Shown here: positions 1-9,355 of the stretch, one piece after another
Numbering within the stretch: the stretch's first letter is position 1
Layout of the letters: each line of letters starts with the position of its first letter
Assembly: GCF_011045835.1 (NCBI RefSeq)
Contig: NZ_CP047349.1
Location: forward strand, 3,720,001-3,784,000
Reading direction: 5' to 3'
DNA from: Proteus terrae subsp. cibarius
GTDB taxonomy: Bacteria > Pseudomonadota > Gammaproteobacteria > Enterobacterales > Enterobacteriaceae
DNA length: 64,000 nucleotides
Notes under the pieces: generated by a model
What the model was told of the DNA's origin: nothing
Databases searched by the model: none
The model's input: only the letters and a program-made list of their open reading frames with translations
Translations under genes and position numbers: made by a program

Positions 1-5
1 GTAAG

Positions 6-236
6 ATGGCCAGTTTGATAGAAGTACGTGATTGTATCGCCCTTAATGGTCGAGCCGATGCCCGTCTTATCAGCCATCAACTCAATATGCCTGAACCGTT
101 GGTGCAAGCAATGTTAGAGCGGCTCACATTAATGGGTAAGCTTCAAGAAGTCGATGTCGAGGATTGTCTTACGGGTAGCTGTAAAAGTTGCCCAGAAGCC
201 ACCGCCTGCCAGACAAAGCTTTATCAAATAACCTAA
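6..236 (+). CDS. feoC: FeoC, ferrous iron transport accessory protein
   Basis: Small cytoplasmic winged-helix protein of 76 residues that accompanies the FeoB Fe(II) permease; in the family it can carry an Fe-S cluster and affects FeoB stability. The N-terminal half (MASLIEVRDCIALNGRADAR) resembles E. coli FeoC closely, and the C-terminal part carries the cysteine-rich wing (CLTGSCKSCPEATAC, four Cys). Length matches the family (about 78). feoA and feoB must lie to the left, outside the window. A strong hairpin terminator follows, so this is the last gene of feoABC. Confidence 0.93.
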   Translation: MASLIEVRDCIALNGRADARLISHQLNMPEPLVQAMLERLTLMGKLQEVDVEDCLTGSCKSCPEATACQTKLYQIT

Positions 237-260
237 CAAATTGATAAATACCATCATGAA

Positions 261-290
261 AATCCCTTACTTTGTGTAGGGGATTTTTTT
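261..290 (+). terminator. Rho-independent terminator of feoABC
   Basis: Inverted repeat AATCCCTTAC / GTAGGGGATT (one G-T wobble) with a 5-nt loop, followed by seven T. It lies 25 bases after the feoC stop. Confidence 0.8.
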
Positions 291-373
291 ATCTAATGCA
301 CAAGGTGAATCATTTTCATCTTCCTATTTAATGATTTACTTTCCTAACTATCACGGCATAATCCATTAACTAT

Positions 374-389
374 AGACGTAAAGACGTCT
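374..389 (+). promoter_or_regulatory. Candidate MetJ operator (two adjacent met boxes) upstream of the first OsmC-like gene
   Basis: Two contiguous 8-mers, AGACGTAA (374-381, 6 of 8 to the met box) and AGACGTCT (382-389, 8 of 8). MetJ binds tandem AGACGTCT boxes in register, and at least two adjacent boxes are needed. The pair sits 32 bases before the ATG, in promoter position. The same perfect 8-mer occurs upstream of metF in this window. Binding is inferred, not shown. Confidence 0.65.
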
Positions 390-421
390 ATTTAATTTCA
401 CTTTATAAGAATATAAAAATT

Positions 422-880
422 ATGCCAATAACTGAATTTTCATCAACGATCACCACAGGCGAGCAAGGCAGATTACAAATGCAATGCGCGTCGCGCCAAT
501 TTCAATTTTTACTTGATGAACCTGTATCACTGGGAGGTAAAGACAGTGCAATGAACCCTGTGGAAGCACTATTAGGTACACTAGGTGCTTGTAAAGGTAT
601 CGTGGCAAAAAGCTTTGCACGTATGCACCAAATTAATCTTAAAAATATTCGCATTGAAGTCAGAGGCGAATTAGATACCGATGGTTTTACCGGAAAAAAT
701 AAAGAAGCCAAAATTGGTTTTAGCAAAATTACGACCGAGTTCTTTATTGAAGCAGATAATAGTGAGGAAGAGATCGCTGCATTTATCGCTTTTATTGAAC
801 GCACTTGCCCTGTTGCAGACACAATAAAAAATGCACCGATCCTAGAAACGTCATTTCATCTCGAAAACGTAATCGCATAA
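422..880 (+). CDS. OsmC/Ohr-family protein, copy 1
   Basis: 152-residue cytoplasmic protein of the OsmC/Ohr superfamily, whose studied members reduce organic hydroperoxides with a pair of cysteines. Both expected cysteines are visible: one in GTLGACKGIVAKSFAR at the start of the long central helix, and one in ERTCPVADTIKNAP near the C-terminus. It is closely similar over its full length to the next gene (1071-1517), so the two are a tandem duplication. A perfect met box plus a second box lie just upstream, suggesting methionine-linked control. It could be a hydroperoxide reductase or a YhfA-like member of unknown substrate; the family is clear, the substrate is not. Confidence 0.85.
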   Translation: MPITEFSSTITTGEQGRLQMQCASRQFQFLLDEPVSLGGKDSAMNPVEALLGTLGACKGIVAKSFARMHQINLKNIRIEVRGELDTDGFTGKNKEAKIGFSKITTEFFIEADNSEEEIAAFIAFIERTCPVADTIKNAPILETSFHLENVIA

Positions 881-893
881 TCATGTCGTCATT

Positions 894-916
894 GCTGCCC
901 TTAATAAAAGGGCGGC
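894..916 (+). terminator. Hairpin after OsmC-like copy 1
   Basis: GCTGCCCTT / AAGGGCGGC-type inverted repeat with a short A-rich loop directly after the stop codon. The T-tract is weak (attgtta), so termination may be partial. Confidence 0.45.
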
Positions 917-1070
917 ATTGTTACAGCTGACATAAAATAAGAATTAACTTTATCGAAAAATGTGCTCTAAACTCGCTATTTTTAGGCTATAACCTACGCT
1001 TAATTGGCATGATAAGTAATATCACTTATTGGATGATAAAAATAACATTCCCTTTTTAAAGGATAATATT

Positions 1071-1517
1071 ATGCCAATTATTGAGTTTTCATCTGTTATC
1101 ACTAATGACGCATCTTCTCCCTTACAAATGCAATGTGCTTCACGACAATTTACGTTAATTATTGATGAGCCTGTTGCTTATGGGGGGGAAGACAGTGGTG
1201 TTAATCCAATTGAAGCGTTACTCGCCTCAATTGGCGCCTGTAAAGGAATTGTTGCTAAGAGTTTTGCACGGCTTCACCGTATTAACCTTAAAAATATCCG
1301 TATTGAGATGAAAGGTGAGATCGATCCTGATGGATATATGGGAAAGAATAAGCGTGTAAAAATCGGTTTAAGTCGTATTTCAACACATTATTTTATTCAA
1401 GCTGATAATACAAAAGAGGAAATACAGACATTTATTAATTTTATTGAACACACTTGTCCACTTTCAGATACCATCAAAAATGCCCCTATCTTTCATACTT
1501 TTGTTGAAATTGAATAA
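1071..1517 (+). CDS. OsmC/Ohr-family protein, copy 2
   Basis: 148-residue paralogue of the gene at 422-880, with the same opening (MPIIEFSS versus MPITEFSS) and the same two cysteines (SIGACKGIVAKSFARLH and EHTCPLSDTIKNAP). The start at 1071 was chosen over an in-frame ATG at 1029 because it aligns with copy 1 and has an AAAGGA ribosome site eight bases upstream. Unlike copy 1 it has no recognisable met box before it, so the two copies may be regulated differently. Likely a cytoplasmic thiol-dependent peroxide reductase or related function; the true substrate cannot be told from sequence. Confidence 0.83.
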   Translation: MPIIEFSSVITNDASSPLQMQCASRQFTLIIDEPVAYGGEDSGVNPIEALLASIGACKGIVAKSFARLHRINLKNIRIEMKGEIDPDGYMGKNKRVKIGLSRISTHYFIQADNTKEEIQTFINFIEHTCPLSDTIKNAPIFHTFVEIE

Positions 1518-1534
1518 ATAATATCTGCATAAAG

Positions 1535-1570
1535 AAATCTGCCCTTAATTTAAATAAAGGCAGATCTTTA
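1535..1570. terminator. Bidirectional terminator between the OsmC-like gene and bioH
   Basis: Inverted repeat ATCTGCC ... GGCAGAT (1537-1543 / 1559-1565) between two convergent genes, with short T-rich flanks on both strands. Confidence 0.6.
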
Positions 1571-1576
1571 AGATAA

Positions 1577-2350
1577 TCACGAACGAATATTACAAGCCTC
1601 AATTAGCGCTTGAGTAAATTCATCTGGATGTGAAATAAAAGGCGCATGAGCCGCATTACGGAAAATAACAGAAGGTGAATGTGGATAAATAGCATCTAAT
1701 AACCCAGCCACTTTCCGAGGAACTAAACCATCTAAATAGCCGTAAAAACGAATAAAAGGGCAATTCAACGTTTTTAACTCTTCTCGTAAATCCTCAGTAC
1801 GCAAAATTTCTAGTCCACCATTAAGTACTTCGACAGAAGGCAGTGGCTGCTCTAATACTACTGACTTTAATGCCTTCATATCTTCACGCGCACTTTGCGT
1901 ACCCAATGTTTGTAGTGCTAAAAAACGTTCAACTGTACGATGAAAATTCTCGTTTAACTGCTGCTCAAACCCTTTTAACACTTCAGGTTTGATACCCGGC
2001 CAATCCTCATGAGCACCAAAACAAGGTGAAGAAGCCACTGTAATCAGCGCTTGCACATTATTGGGATTATCTAAAACAACACGACTAGCGACTAATCCAC
2101 CTAAAGACCATCCTAACCAAATGGCATTATCAGGAGCTTTAGCAAAAACAATGTCAGCCATCTCTTTTAATGTGAGAACAGGAAAACCTTGGCTACGACC
2201 ATATCCTGGGAGATCAACAAGATGCAGTGTAAAGTGCGAGCTTAGTCGCGGTATTAATGATTGCCAGACCTCTGCATTCAATCCCCACCCGTGTAATAGC
2301 ACAAGATGCGTTTTTCCTTCACCCATTGTCTGCCAATACAATTTATTCAT
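1577..2350 (-). CDS. bioH: BioH, pimeloyl-[acyl-carrier protein] methyl ester esterase
   Basis: Alpha/beta hydrolase of about 257 residues that removes the methyl ester from pimeloyl-ACP methyl ester, the last step of pimelate-moiety synthesis for biotin. Family signs: [11 protein letters not shown] near the N-terminus (oxyanion hole), nucleophile elbow GWSLGG, a YLDGLVP segment with the catalytic Asp, and [11 protein letters not shown] with the catalytic His. The start at 2350 ([10 protein letters not shown]) matches the family and has an AGAGAG ribosome site. An upstream in-frame ATG at 2386 would almost abut the divergent gntX start. Synteny with gntX and nfuA is the same as in E. coli. 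Confidence 0.93.
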   Translation of the reverse strand: MNKLYWQTMGEGKTHLVLLHGWGLNAEVWQSLIPRLSSHFTLHLVDLPGYGRSQGFPVLTLKEMADIVFAKAPDNAIWLGWSLGGLVASRVVLDNPNNVQALITVASSPCFGAHEDWPGIKPEVLKGFEQQLNENFHRTVERFLALQTLGTQSAREDMKALKSVVLEQPLPSVEVLNGGLEILRTEDLREELKTLNCPFIRFYGYLDGLVPRKVAGLLDAIYPHSPSVIFRNAAHAPFISHPDEFTQALIEACNIRS

Positions 2351-2387
2351 TGTTATGCTCTCTTCTCTTAGTACAGGGATTTTCATT

Positions 2388-3080
2388 ATGTGGATAACAA
2401 TAGCAGGATATTGTTGGTTATGTCGCCAACCCTTACATTATGATACTAAAGGTATTTGTTCGAGTTGTATTCGACATTTACCTAAACAGCATAACCGCTG
2501 CCCATGCTGTTTATATCCCTCATCTCACTCTATGATGCTTTGTGGACACTGCTTGCAATCGCCTCCATTATGGAAACACATGTTGACAGTCACGGACTAT
2601 CAACCGCCATTAAATAAATTATTACACCTTTATAAATACCAACCTCGCCCTCAAATAGCTTTATGTCTTGCACGACTTTTTCTATTGCGATGGCTTTCAC
2701 ATCGGCGAGAAAATTTGGTGCAAAAACCTGACAGAATTATTAGCGTTCCTTCGCATCATCATCGCCGTTGGTCTAGAGGCTTTGAGCAAGTAGAAGCTAT
2801 CGCTAAGCCTTTGGCAAGGTGGCTAAATTGTGCTTATCAACCGGATACCCTGATAAGAACTCGTGCTACACTGGTGCAAACGCATCTTAATGCCAAACAA
2901 AGGCAACAAAATTTAAAGAATGCATTTGTATTAAATAACACAGTGTCGGTATCAGGGAAAAATCTGGCACTAATTGATGATGTTATCACTACAGGCGCGA
3001 CATTAAAGAGCATTGTACCCTTGTTATTTCGTGCGGGAGCACGCTCTGTTGAGGTATGGGCGATTTGCCGAACCTTGTAG
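2388..3080 (+). CDS. gntX: GntX/ComF-family phosphoribosyltransferase-like protein
   Basis: About 230 residues, the usual ComF/GntX length. The N-terminal zinc-finger-like region has CWLC, CSSC, CPCC and CGHC pairs. The C-terminal part contains the PRPP-binding loop motif [16 protein letters not shown] typical of type I phosphoribosyltransferases. In other bacteria ComF relatives act in DNA uptake, and in E. coli the gene has been linked to use of DNA as nutrient or to gluconate; the reaction is unknown. The start at 2388 has AGGGA upstream and gives the family length; a longer reading from 2061 would overlap bioH. It is divergent from bioH and followed by nfuA. Confidence 0.88.
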   Translation: MWITIAGYCWLCRQPLHYDTKGICSSCIRHLPKQHNRCPCCLYPSSHSMMLCGHCLQSPPLWKHMLTVTDYQPPLNKLLHLYKYQPRPQIALCLARLFLLRWLSHRRENLVQKPDRIISVPSHHHRRWSRGFEQVEAIAKPLARWLNCAYQPDTLIRTRATLVQTHLNAKQRQQNLKNAFVLNNTVSVSGKNLALIDDVITTGATLKSIVPLLFRAGARSVEVWAICRTL

Positions 3081-3140
3081 TTAACCGCCAATTGGGCGTA
3101 TGATAACCAACCAGAACAGTCAACTATTGAGCAAGACGAT

Positions 3141-3719
3141 ATGATTATTATTACTGATGCCGCACAGGCGCATTTTGCCAAACTACTGGCTAACCAAGAA
3201 CCCAACACCCAAATTCGTGTATTCGTTATCAATCCAGGTACACCTAATGCTGAATGTGGCGTTTCATACTGCCCACCTGATGCCGTAGAGCCAAACGATA
3301 CTGAAATTAAGTTCGAAAAACTTTCTGCGTATGTTGATGACATCAGCGCTCCTTTCTTAGAAGATGCGGAGATTGACTTTGTCACTGACCAACTGGGCTC
3401 ACAATTAACGCTGAAAGCACCTAACGCAAAAATGCGTAAAGTCGATGCTGATGCACCGTTAATTGAACGCGTTGAATACGTACTGCAATCACAAATTAAT
3501 CCACAATTAGCCGGTCATGGTGGTCGCGTTAGTCTGATGGAAATCACTGAAGATGGTTATGCTATCTTACAATTTGGTGGTGGCTGTAACGGTTGTTCCA
3601 TGATTGATGTCACATTAAAAGATGGTATCGAAAAAGAGCTGTTAAACCAGTTCCCAGGTGAATTGAAAGGTGTGAAAGATTTAACTGAACACCAACGCGG
3701 CGAACACTCCTACTACTGA
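3141..3719 (+). CDS. nfuA: NfuA, Fe-S cluster carrier protein
   Basis: 192 residues. The N-terminal A-type-like (degenerate IscA) domain runs to about residue 95. The C-terminal Nfu domain carries the cluster-binding CxxC in [19 protein letters not shown]. NfuA delivers [4Fe-4S] clusters to client enzymes, especially under oxidative stress or iron limitation. Length and domain order equal E. coli NfuA (191). It stands alone after gntX with a hairpin terminator behind it. The identification is secure. Confidence 0.96.
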   Translation: MIIITDAAQAHFAKLLANQEPNTQIRVFVINPGTPNAECGVSYCPPDAVEPNDTEIKFEKLSAYVDDISAPFLEDAEIDFVTDQLGSQLTLKAPNAKMRKVDADAPLIERVEYVLQSQINPQLAGHGGRVSLMEITEDGYAILQFGGGCNGCSMIDVTLKDGIEKELLNQFPGELKGVKDLTEHQRGEHSYY

Positions 3720-3733
3720 TCTCTCTGTATCAC

Positions 3734-3773
3734 ATCCCCTATGATACTCACCTGCACTGATATCATGGGGGAT
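3734..3773 (+). terminator. Terminator after nfuA
   Basis: Inverted repeat ATCCCCTATGATA ... TATCATGGGGGAT just after the nfuA stop, followed by a modest T-rich stretch (tttgttta). Confidence 0.6.
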
Positions 3774-3804
3774 TTGTTTATTAAAATAATGATTTACAAA
3801 GTGT

Positions 3805-3830
3805 AACGTCATCTTTACTCATTTGACGTT
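3805..3830. promoter_or_regulatory. Inverted repeat in the glpE promoter region
   Basis: AACGTCA (3805-3811) and TGACGTT (3824-3830) form a perfect 7-bp inverted repeat about 70 bases before glpE. It could be an operator. It does not match the GlpR or CRP consensus, so no regulator is named. Confidence 0.3.
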
Positions 3831-3898
3831 ATGATAAATGTATCGTTCTCTCGCTCAGAACAAATAAATCAATTAACAATATAATAAATAAGACAATT

Positions 3899-4225
3899 AT
3901 GGATAAGTTTCAGTTTCTCAGCATTGAACAAGCCTATCAATTCTGGGCATCTCAATCAGCAATCTTAGTTGATGTTAGAGATCCTCAGAGTTACCGCATT
4001 GGTCATGCTACCGGCGCATTTCATCTCACCAATGATACGCTAAACCAATTTTTACAAGATGCTGACTTTGATGTTCCTGTGATGGTGATGTGTTATCACG
4101 GTCATAGCAGCCAAGGCGCAGCTCAATATCTGGTCAATATGGGCTTTGAAACCGTTTATAGTATCAATGGGGGTTTTGAAGCATGGCTAAGAGAGTTTCC
4201 ACAAGCGATAACTTCTCTGCAATAA
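3899..4225 (+). CDS. glpE: GlpE, thiosulfate sulfurtransferase (rhodanese)
   Basis: Single-domain rhodanese of 108 residues that transfers sulfane sulfur from thiosulfate to cyanide or thioredoxin in vitro. The active-site loop is [11 protein letters not shown] with the catalytic Cys, preceded by the [17 protein letters not shown] segment (CH2A motif). Length equals E. coli GlpE. It begins the glpE-glpG-glpR set, with 13 bases to glpG. In E. coli these three genes are divergent from glpD, whereas here all four read rightward. Confidence 0.95.
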   Translation: MDKFQFLSIEQAYQFWASQSAILVDVRDPQSYRIGHATGAFHLTNDTLNQFLQDADFDVPVMVMCYHGHSSQGAAQYLVNMGFETVYSINGGFEAWLREFPQAITSLQ

Positions 4226-4238
4226 CTACAGATGAGTT

Positions 4239-5084
4239 TTGTTAATGATCCACATTATTACGCTTTCTAACCCTCAAGCTGCTGATTTGTTTGTCAATTA
4301 TATGACAACAAAAGGTGTGCGAATTCACGCAAAAAATGAAAATCAACAGATCTCACTTTGGTTAGAAGACCAACATCAGTTGGATATGGTTGAAAAAGAA
4401 CTAAATACTTTTTTACGTGAGCCTTTTCACCCACGTTACCAAGCAGCAAGTTGGCAAACCGGTGATCCGAAAAACACGGGTATAAAATATCGTCCTGCCT
4501 TTTCGATAAAAAATATGGTGCAACGCTCAGGCCCATTAACGGTGCTGGTGGTCATTTTATGTGTCCTTATTTTTATTTGGCAACAAGTCGTAGGCGATTA
4601 TAACGTTATGCTCCATCTGGCGTGGCCTTATAAAGAGAGCCTGAACTTTGAAGTTTGGCGCTACATCACTCCTGCGTTTGTTCACTTCTCACTCATGCAC
4701 ATTGCCTTTAACCTTGCGATGTGGTGGTATCTCGCAAGTCAAACAGAGCAACGATTAGGTACGGGTAAATTATTTGTCATCATGCTCGTTTCTGCGCTCT
4801 TTAGTAATTGGGCACAATCACTATTCACAGACTCTAATTTTGGTGGGCTTTCTGGTGTTGTTTACGCATTAATTGGTTATGTAGGCTTAACAGGAATACG
4901 TAATCCAGAAAAAGGTATTGGTGCTCCAACAGGCTTAATCGGCTTTTCGATTTTGTGGATTGTTGCGGGTTACATGGGCGTTTTAGGTGACTCTATCGGA
5001 AATACTGCACATTTTGCAGGCTTCCTTATCGGCTTATTGATGGCTTTGTGGGATAATCGACATCAATTATCTCGTAGATCATAA
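4239..5084 (+). CDS. glpG: GlpG, rhomboid intramembrane serine protease
   Basis: Inner-membrane rhomboid protease of 281 residues (E. coli 276). A cytosolic N-terminal domain (about 1-90) is followed by six hydrophobic segments. The catalytic dyad is visible as GLSGVVYAL (Ser near residue 203) and NTAHFAGFLIGLL (His near 256), and HxxxN-type residues lie in the HFSLMHIAFNLAMWW segment. The start is uncertain: a TTG at 4239 gives MLM like the E. coli protein, while an ATG at 4245 gives a protein two residues shorter. The gene sits between glpE and glpR, and its link to glycerol 3-phosphate metabolism is only by operon. Confidence 0.95.
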   Translation: MLMIHIITLSNPQAADLFVNYMTTKGVRIHAKNENQQISLWLEDQHQLDMVEKELNTFLREPFHPRYQAASWQTGDPKNTGIKYRPAFSIKNMVQRSGPLTVLVVILCVLIFIWQQVVGDYNVMLHLAWPYKESLNFEVWRYITPAFVHFSLMHIAFNLAMWWYLASQTEQRLGTGKLFVIMLVSALFSNWAQSLFTDSNFGGLSGVVYALIGYVGLTGIRNPEKGIGAPTGLIGFSILWIVAGYMGVLGDSIGNTAHFAGFLIGLLMALWDNRHQLSRRS

Positions 5085-5122
5085 TAAAATTAACATGATA
5101 TTTTTAACATTAGGGGATACCT

Positions 5123-5881
5123 GTGAAGCAAACGCAACGACATGATGCCATCATTGAACTGGTACGCCTACAAGGCTATGTCAGCACTGAAGAATTGGTG
5201 GAGCATTTTGAAGTCAGCCCACAGACAATCCGACGTGATTTAAACGAATTAGCGGAAAAGAACAAAATCCAACGTCATCACGGTGGTGCTGCATTACCTT
5301 CAAGCTCAGTGAATACGGCTTATCATGATCGTAAAATCATGTGGTCTGATGAAAAATCACGTATAGCACAACGAGTCGCAAGCTTAATTCCTGATGGTGC
5401 AACACTGTTCATTGATATCGGTACAACACCTGAAGCCGTTGCGCATGCTTTAATTAACCACAAAAACCTACGTATCGTGACCAACAATCTCAATGTGGCA
5501 ACGTTACTGATGGGCAAAGAAGACTTTCGCTTAATTCTTGCAGGTGGTGAAGTGCGTACACGAGATGGTGGCATCGTCGGTGAAGCCACACTTGATTTTA
5601 TCTCTCAATTCCGTCTTGACTACGGTATTTTAGGGATAAGTGGCATCGATATGGATGGTTCTCTACTTGAGTTTGATTACCATGAAGTTCGAACTAAACG
5701 CGCAATTATCGAAAACTCACGCTGTGTAATGTTGGTGACTGACCATTCTAAGTTTGGTCGTAATGCAATGGTGAATTTAGGCAATATGAATTTGATCGAC
5801 TACTTATTTACCGATCAAGAACCACCAGCAGGGATCCAAAAAATTGTTGAGCAACACAACGTTCAACTCGAATTATGTTAA
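5123..5881 (+). CDS. glpR: GlpR, DeoR-family glycerol-3-phosphate regulon repressor
   Basis: 252 residues. The N-terminal DeoR helix-turn-helix (STEELVEHFEVSPQTIRRDLNEL without its last residues) is followed by a sugar-phosphate isomerase-like sensor domain with the DIGTTPEAVA and TNNLNVA phosphate-binding loops. In E. coli it represses glpD, glpFK, glpTQ and glpACB and is released by glycerol 3-phosphate. The start is GTG at 5123 with AGGGGAT upstream. A match to the GlpR operator lies downstream, in front of glpD. A strong terminator separates it from glpD. Confidence 0.95.
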   Translation: MKQTQRHDAIIELVRLQGYVSTEELVEHFEVSPQTIRRDLNELAEKNKIQRHHGGAALPSSSVNTAYHDRKIMWSDEKSRIAQRVASLIPDGATLFIDIGTTPEAVAHALINHKNLRIVTNNLNVATLLMGKEDFRLILAGGEVRTRDGGIVGEATLDFISQFRLDYGILGISGIDMDGSLLEFDYHEVRTKRAIIENSRCVMLVTDHSKFGRNAMVNLGNMNLIDYLFTDQEPPAGIQKIVEQHNVQLELC

Positions 5882-5897
5882 CTGAATAAATTCCTCA

Positions 5898-5925
5898 AAA
5901 AGTACCTTCTTAGGTACTTTTTTTT
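5898..5925 (+). terminator. Rho-independent terminator of glpEGR
   Basis: Perfect 10-bp stem AAAAGTACCT / AGGTACTTTT with a 4-nt loop, running into a T-tract, 17 bases after the glpR stop. Confidence 0.88.
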
Positions 5926-6065
5926 CGCCTATTTTCTACTAAAATCAAGTTAACTCACTCTATTTGCTCTCTTTTCTGATATACCGACTCTCTTTTTTTA
6001 TTAACACATTAACAATGTTGTTTATTTTTAATAAACCCACAAAACATGTGGATATGATAATAAAT

Positions 6066-6081
6066 TGTTATCCATATCACG
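6066..6081 (+). promoter_or_regulatory. Candidate CRP site upstream of glpD
   Basis: TGTTA-tccata-TCACG matches 8 of 10 fixed positions of TGTGA-N6-TCACA. It lies in the 310-base gap between glpR and glpD, 111 bases before the glpD start. glpD is a known CRP target in E. coli. Confidence 0.45.
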
Positions 6082-6138
6082 CGGTTATGTTTTTTATCAG
6101 TTATATAGTTGGCATTTTCATCAAACTTCATTACAATT

Positions 6139-6156
6139 ATGAGCGAAAACGAACAT
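6139..6156. promoter_or_regulatory. Candidate GlpR operator at the glpD promoter
   Basis: The 18-mer, read on the minus strand, is ATGTTCGTTTTCGCTCAT. It matches the GlpR consensus half-sites ATGTTCG-N4-CGAACAT at 12 of 14 defined positions. It lies 36 bases before the glpD ATG. The rest of the 5882-6191 gap holds the glpR terminator, the CRP-like site and AT-rich promoter sequence, with no gene I believe in. Confidence 0.6.
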
Positions 6157-6191
6157 TAAAGAATTGTTTCGCGCATTCGTAGGAGGATGTT

Positions 6192-7685
6192 ATGAAAACT
6201 CAAGACTTGATTGTCATCGGCGGCGGAATAAACGGCGCTGGAATTGCGGCGGATGCAGCTGGCCGAGGCCTTTCAGTACTTATGCTGGAAGCTCAAGACT
6301 TAGCAAGTGCGACATCTTCCGCGAGCTCTAAACTTATTCATGGTGGCTTACGTTATCTAGAACATTATGAGTTTCGCTTAGTTAGCGAAGCACTGGCGGA
6401 GCGTGAAGTATTATTACGCTTAGCACCACATATCGCATTTCCAATGCGCTTTCGCCTGCCACATCAGCCACACTTACGCCCAGCTTGGATGATCCGTATT
6501 GGTCTATTCCTTTATGATCATTTAGGAAAACGTGTCAGCCTACCAAGCAGTAAAGGCATTAAATTCGGTGCAAACTCTGTTTTAAAACCAGAATTAACAC
6601 GCGGTTTTGAATACTCAGACTGCTGGGTTGATGATGCACGTTTAGTGGTGCTCAACGCACAAGAAATCGTCCGTCGTGGTGGTGAAGTGCGCACTCGCAC
6701 AAAAGTAACCCGTGCTTGGCGTGAAAATAATTTATGGATGGTAGAAGCACAAGATTTACGTACTGGTGAAACATCTCTCTACCAAGCGAAAGCCTTAGTA
6801 AACGCAGCAGGCCCTTGGGTTAAAACCTTGTTTGATGAAGGCTTAAAACTGAAATCACCTTATGGCATCCGCTTAATTAAAGGTAGCCATATTGTTATTC
6901 CTCGCGCTCATAACGAACCACAAGCTTATATTTTACAAAACGAAGATAACCGTATTGTTTTCGTTATTCCTTGGATGGATGAGTTCTCTATCATCGGTAC
7001 TACGGATGTTGAATACAACGGTGATCCTAAAGATGTCGCTATTGATGACAACGAAATTCAGTATTTACTGAAAGTCTATAACGATCACTTTAAGAAGCAG
7101 TTAACGAAAGAAGATGTGGTTTGGGATTACTCTGGCGTGCGTCCATTATGTGACGATGAATCAGATTCACCACAAGCGATTACCCGTGACTACACCTTAG
7201 ATGTACATGATGATAATGGTCAAACACCACTGTTATCTGTATTTGGTGGTAAATTAACGACTTATCGTAAATTAGGTGAGCACGCTGTTGATAAACTTGT
7301 TGCTTACTTCCCTAACATGGGTAAACCGTGGACTAAAAATGGTCAATTACCAGGCGGTAATTTAGAAGGTTGTGATCGTGATGGTTATTCACGTTTAATC
7401 CGTCAACGTCACCCTTGGTTACCAGAAGCACTGGCACTGCGTTTTGCTCGCACTTACGGTAGCAACACTGAATTACTGCTTGAAGGTATTACTGATTTAG
7501 CAGGTATGGGTGAAAACTTCGGTCATAATCTGTATGAAGCAGAATTACGTTATTTAGTGAAACATGAGTGGGTTATCGAAGTTGATGATGCTATTTGGCG
7601 TCGTACCAAACTCGGCATGTGGCTAAATGACGAACAAAAACAACGTATTAGTCAATGGTTAGTGGCAAATACACACACTGCATAA
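6192..7685 (+). CDS. glpD: GlpD, aerobic glycerol-3-phosphate dehydrogenase
   Basis: 497-residue FAD enzyme of the inner face of the cytoplasmic membrane. It oxidises sn-glycerol 3-phosphate to dihydroxyacetone phosphate and passes electrons to quinone. The N-terminal dinucleotide-binding motif is DLIVIGGGINGAGIAADAAG; SSASSKLIHGGLRYLE follows (FAD/substrate), and a C-terminal DAO_C region is present. AGGAGG lies immediately upstream of the ATG. Length agrees with E. coli (501). It is controlled by the GlpR and CRP candidate sites in front and ends at a strong terminator. Confidence 0.97.
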   Translation: MKTQDLIVIGGGINGAGIAADAAGRGLSVLMLEAQDLASATSSASSKLIHGGLRYLEHYEFRLVSEALAEREVLLRLAPHIAFPMRFRLPHQPHLRPAWMIRIGLFLYDHLGKRVSLPSSKGIKFGANSVLKPELTRGFEYSDCWVDDARLVVLNAQEIVRRGGEVRTRTKVTRAWRENNLWMVEAQDLRTGETSLYQAKALVNAAGPWVKTLFDEGLKLKSPYGIRLIKGSHIVIPRAHNEPQAYILQNEDNRIVFVIPWMDEFSIIGTTDVEYNGDPKDVAIDDNEIQYLLKVYNDHFKKQLTKEDVVWDYSGVRPLCDDESDSPQAITRDYTLDVHDDNGQTPLLSVFGGKLTTYRKLGEHAVDKLVAYFPNMGKPWTKNGQLPGGNLEGCDRDGYSRLIRQRHPWLPEALALRFARTYGSNTELLLEGITDLAGMGENFGHNLYEAELRYLVKHEWVIEVDDAIWRRTKLGMWLNDEQKQRISQWLVANTHTA

Positions 7686-7737
7686 GAGTAGTAAAAATAT
7701 TCTCTGACTCTGTTCGATGTTTTTATTAGCAATTTTT

Positions 7738-7768
7738 GTGGCGCCTAATACCGCGCCACTTTTTTTTG
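7738..7768 (+). terminator. Rho-independent terminator of glpD
   Basis: GTGGCGC (7738-7744) / GCGCCAC (7753-7759) followed by at least eight T. Confidence 0.9.
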
Positions 7769-7802
7769 CTTTTTTTTACCAAAACGCTCAAATTATTCAT
7801 GA

Positions 7803-8162
7803 TTAACAGTGTGCTAACTGTTTTTCTAGAAAAGCTTTTAACACGGTTGCATTATTTTGTTGCTTATCTTTACCTGAATAAAGTAATACTAGCGGTTGCT
7901 CTTTTGCTATTACAAGAAGAGGTCGCCAATGCTCAGGTGTAGCCATTAATTCTTGCGTATAACGTTGCGTGAATTCAGTAAAATCTCCCCCTCCGCCATG
8001 AAACCATTTTCGTAATTCAGTCGAAGGCGCGACACCTTTATTCCATTCATCATAATGAAAGTCTGTTTTTTTCACGCCCCTTGGCCATAGCCTATCGACT
8101 AACACACGATAACCTTCATGCTCACCGTTTTTATCATCATAAACACGTTTACAAGTGATCAT
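7803..8162 (-). CDS. yeaO: YeaO-like DUF488 family protein
   Basis: 119-residue cytoplasmic protein of the DUF488 family. The N-terminal CKRVYDD...GYRVLVDRLWPRG and the central PSTELRKWFHG and PLVLLYSGKDKQQNNA segments follow E. coli YeaO closely. No biochemical function is established. The start at 8162 has a GAGGGG ribosome site, and a longer reading to 8246 lacks one and is not conserved. It is convergent with glpD, whose terminator lies 34 bases beyond its stop, and divergent from metF. Confidence 0.85.
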   Translation of the reverse strand: MITCKRVYDDKNGEHEGYRVLVDRLWPRGVKKTDFHYDEWNKGVAPSTELRKWFHGGGGDFTEFTQRYTQELMATPEHWRPLLVIAKEQPLVLLYSGKDKQQNNATVLKAFLEKQLAHC

Positions 8163-8346
8163 TTCGCCCCTCATCAATACGTTAGTTAGCTTTATTGTAG
8201 AAGAAAAATGAGAGAATTGGCCTCTCAATACACTCATTTTCATCATAGAGCCCTTTTCAACATGAAGTTTTCTCTCATTTCTATTGAATTATCCTCATCA
8301 AAAACAGGGTGAATAGTTGTTGACTAAATAACCGAATTAAGAGAAT

Positions 8347-8378
8347 CTACATCTAGACGTCTAAATGGTTAGATGGGT
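8347..8378 (+). promoter_or_regulatory. MetJ operator array upstream of metF
   Basis: Four contiguous 8-mers in register: CTACATCT (5/8), AGACGTCT (8/8, at 8355-8362), AAATGGTT (4/8), AGATGGGT (5/8). Tandem met boxes before metF are the known arrangement for repression by MetJ with S-adenosylmethionine. The array lies 62 bases before the metF ATG. The remaining gap 8163-8440 shows no gene. Confidence 0.82.
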
Positions 8379-8431
8379 AAATAAGTAGTGATACTTAAAT
8401 AAGAATAACAACACAGTGACATGATTGATGA

Positions 8432-9340
<909 letters not shown>

Positions 9341-9355
9341 TCCAATCTTACAATT

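Noticed and set aside
2061..2387. Long N-terminal extension of gntX
   Set aside because: It would lie opposite bioH, and the family starts at the cysteine-rich segment from 2388, which has its own ribosome site.
5964..6182. Small open reading frame of 72 codons before glpD
   Set aside because: It covers the CRP-like and GlpR-like sites, has no ribosome site and no sensible protein features. It is promoter sequence.
7736..7942. 68-codon rightward frame after glpD
   Set aside because: It starts inside the glpD terminator and runs antisense to the yeaO-like gene.
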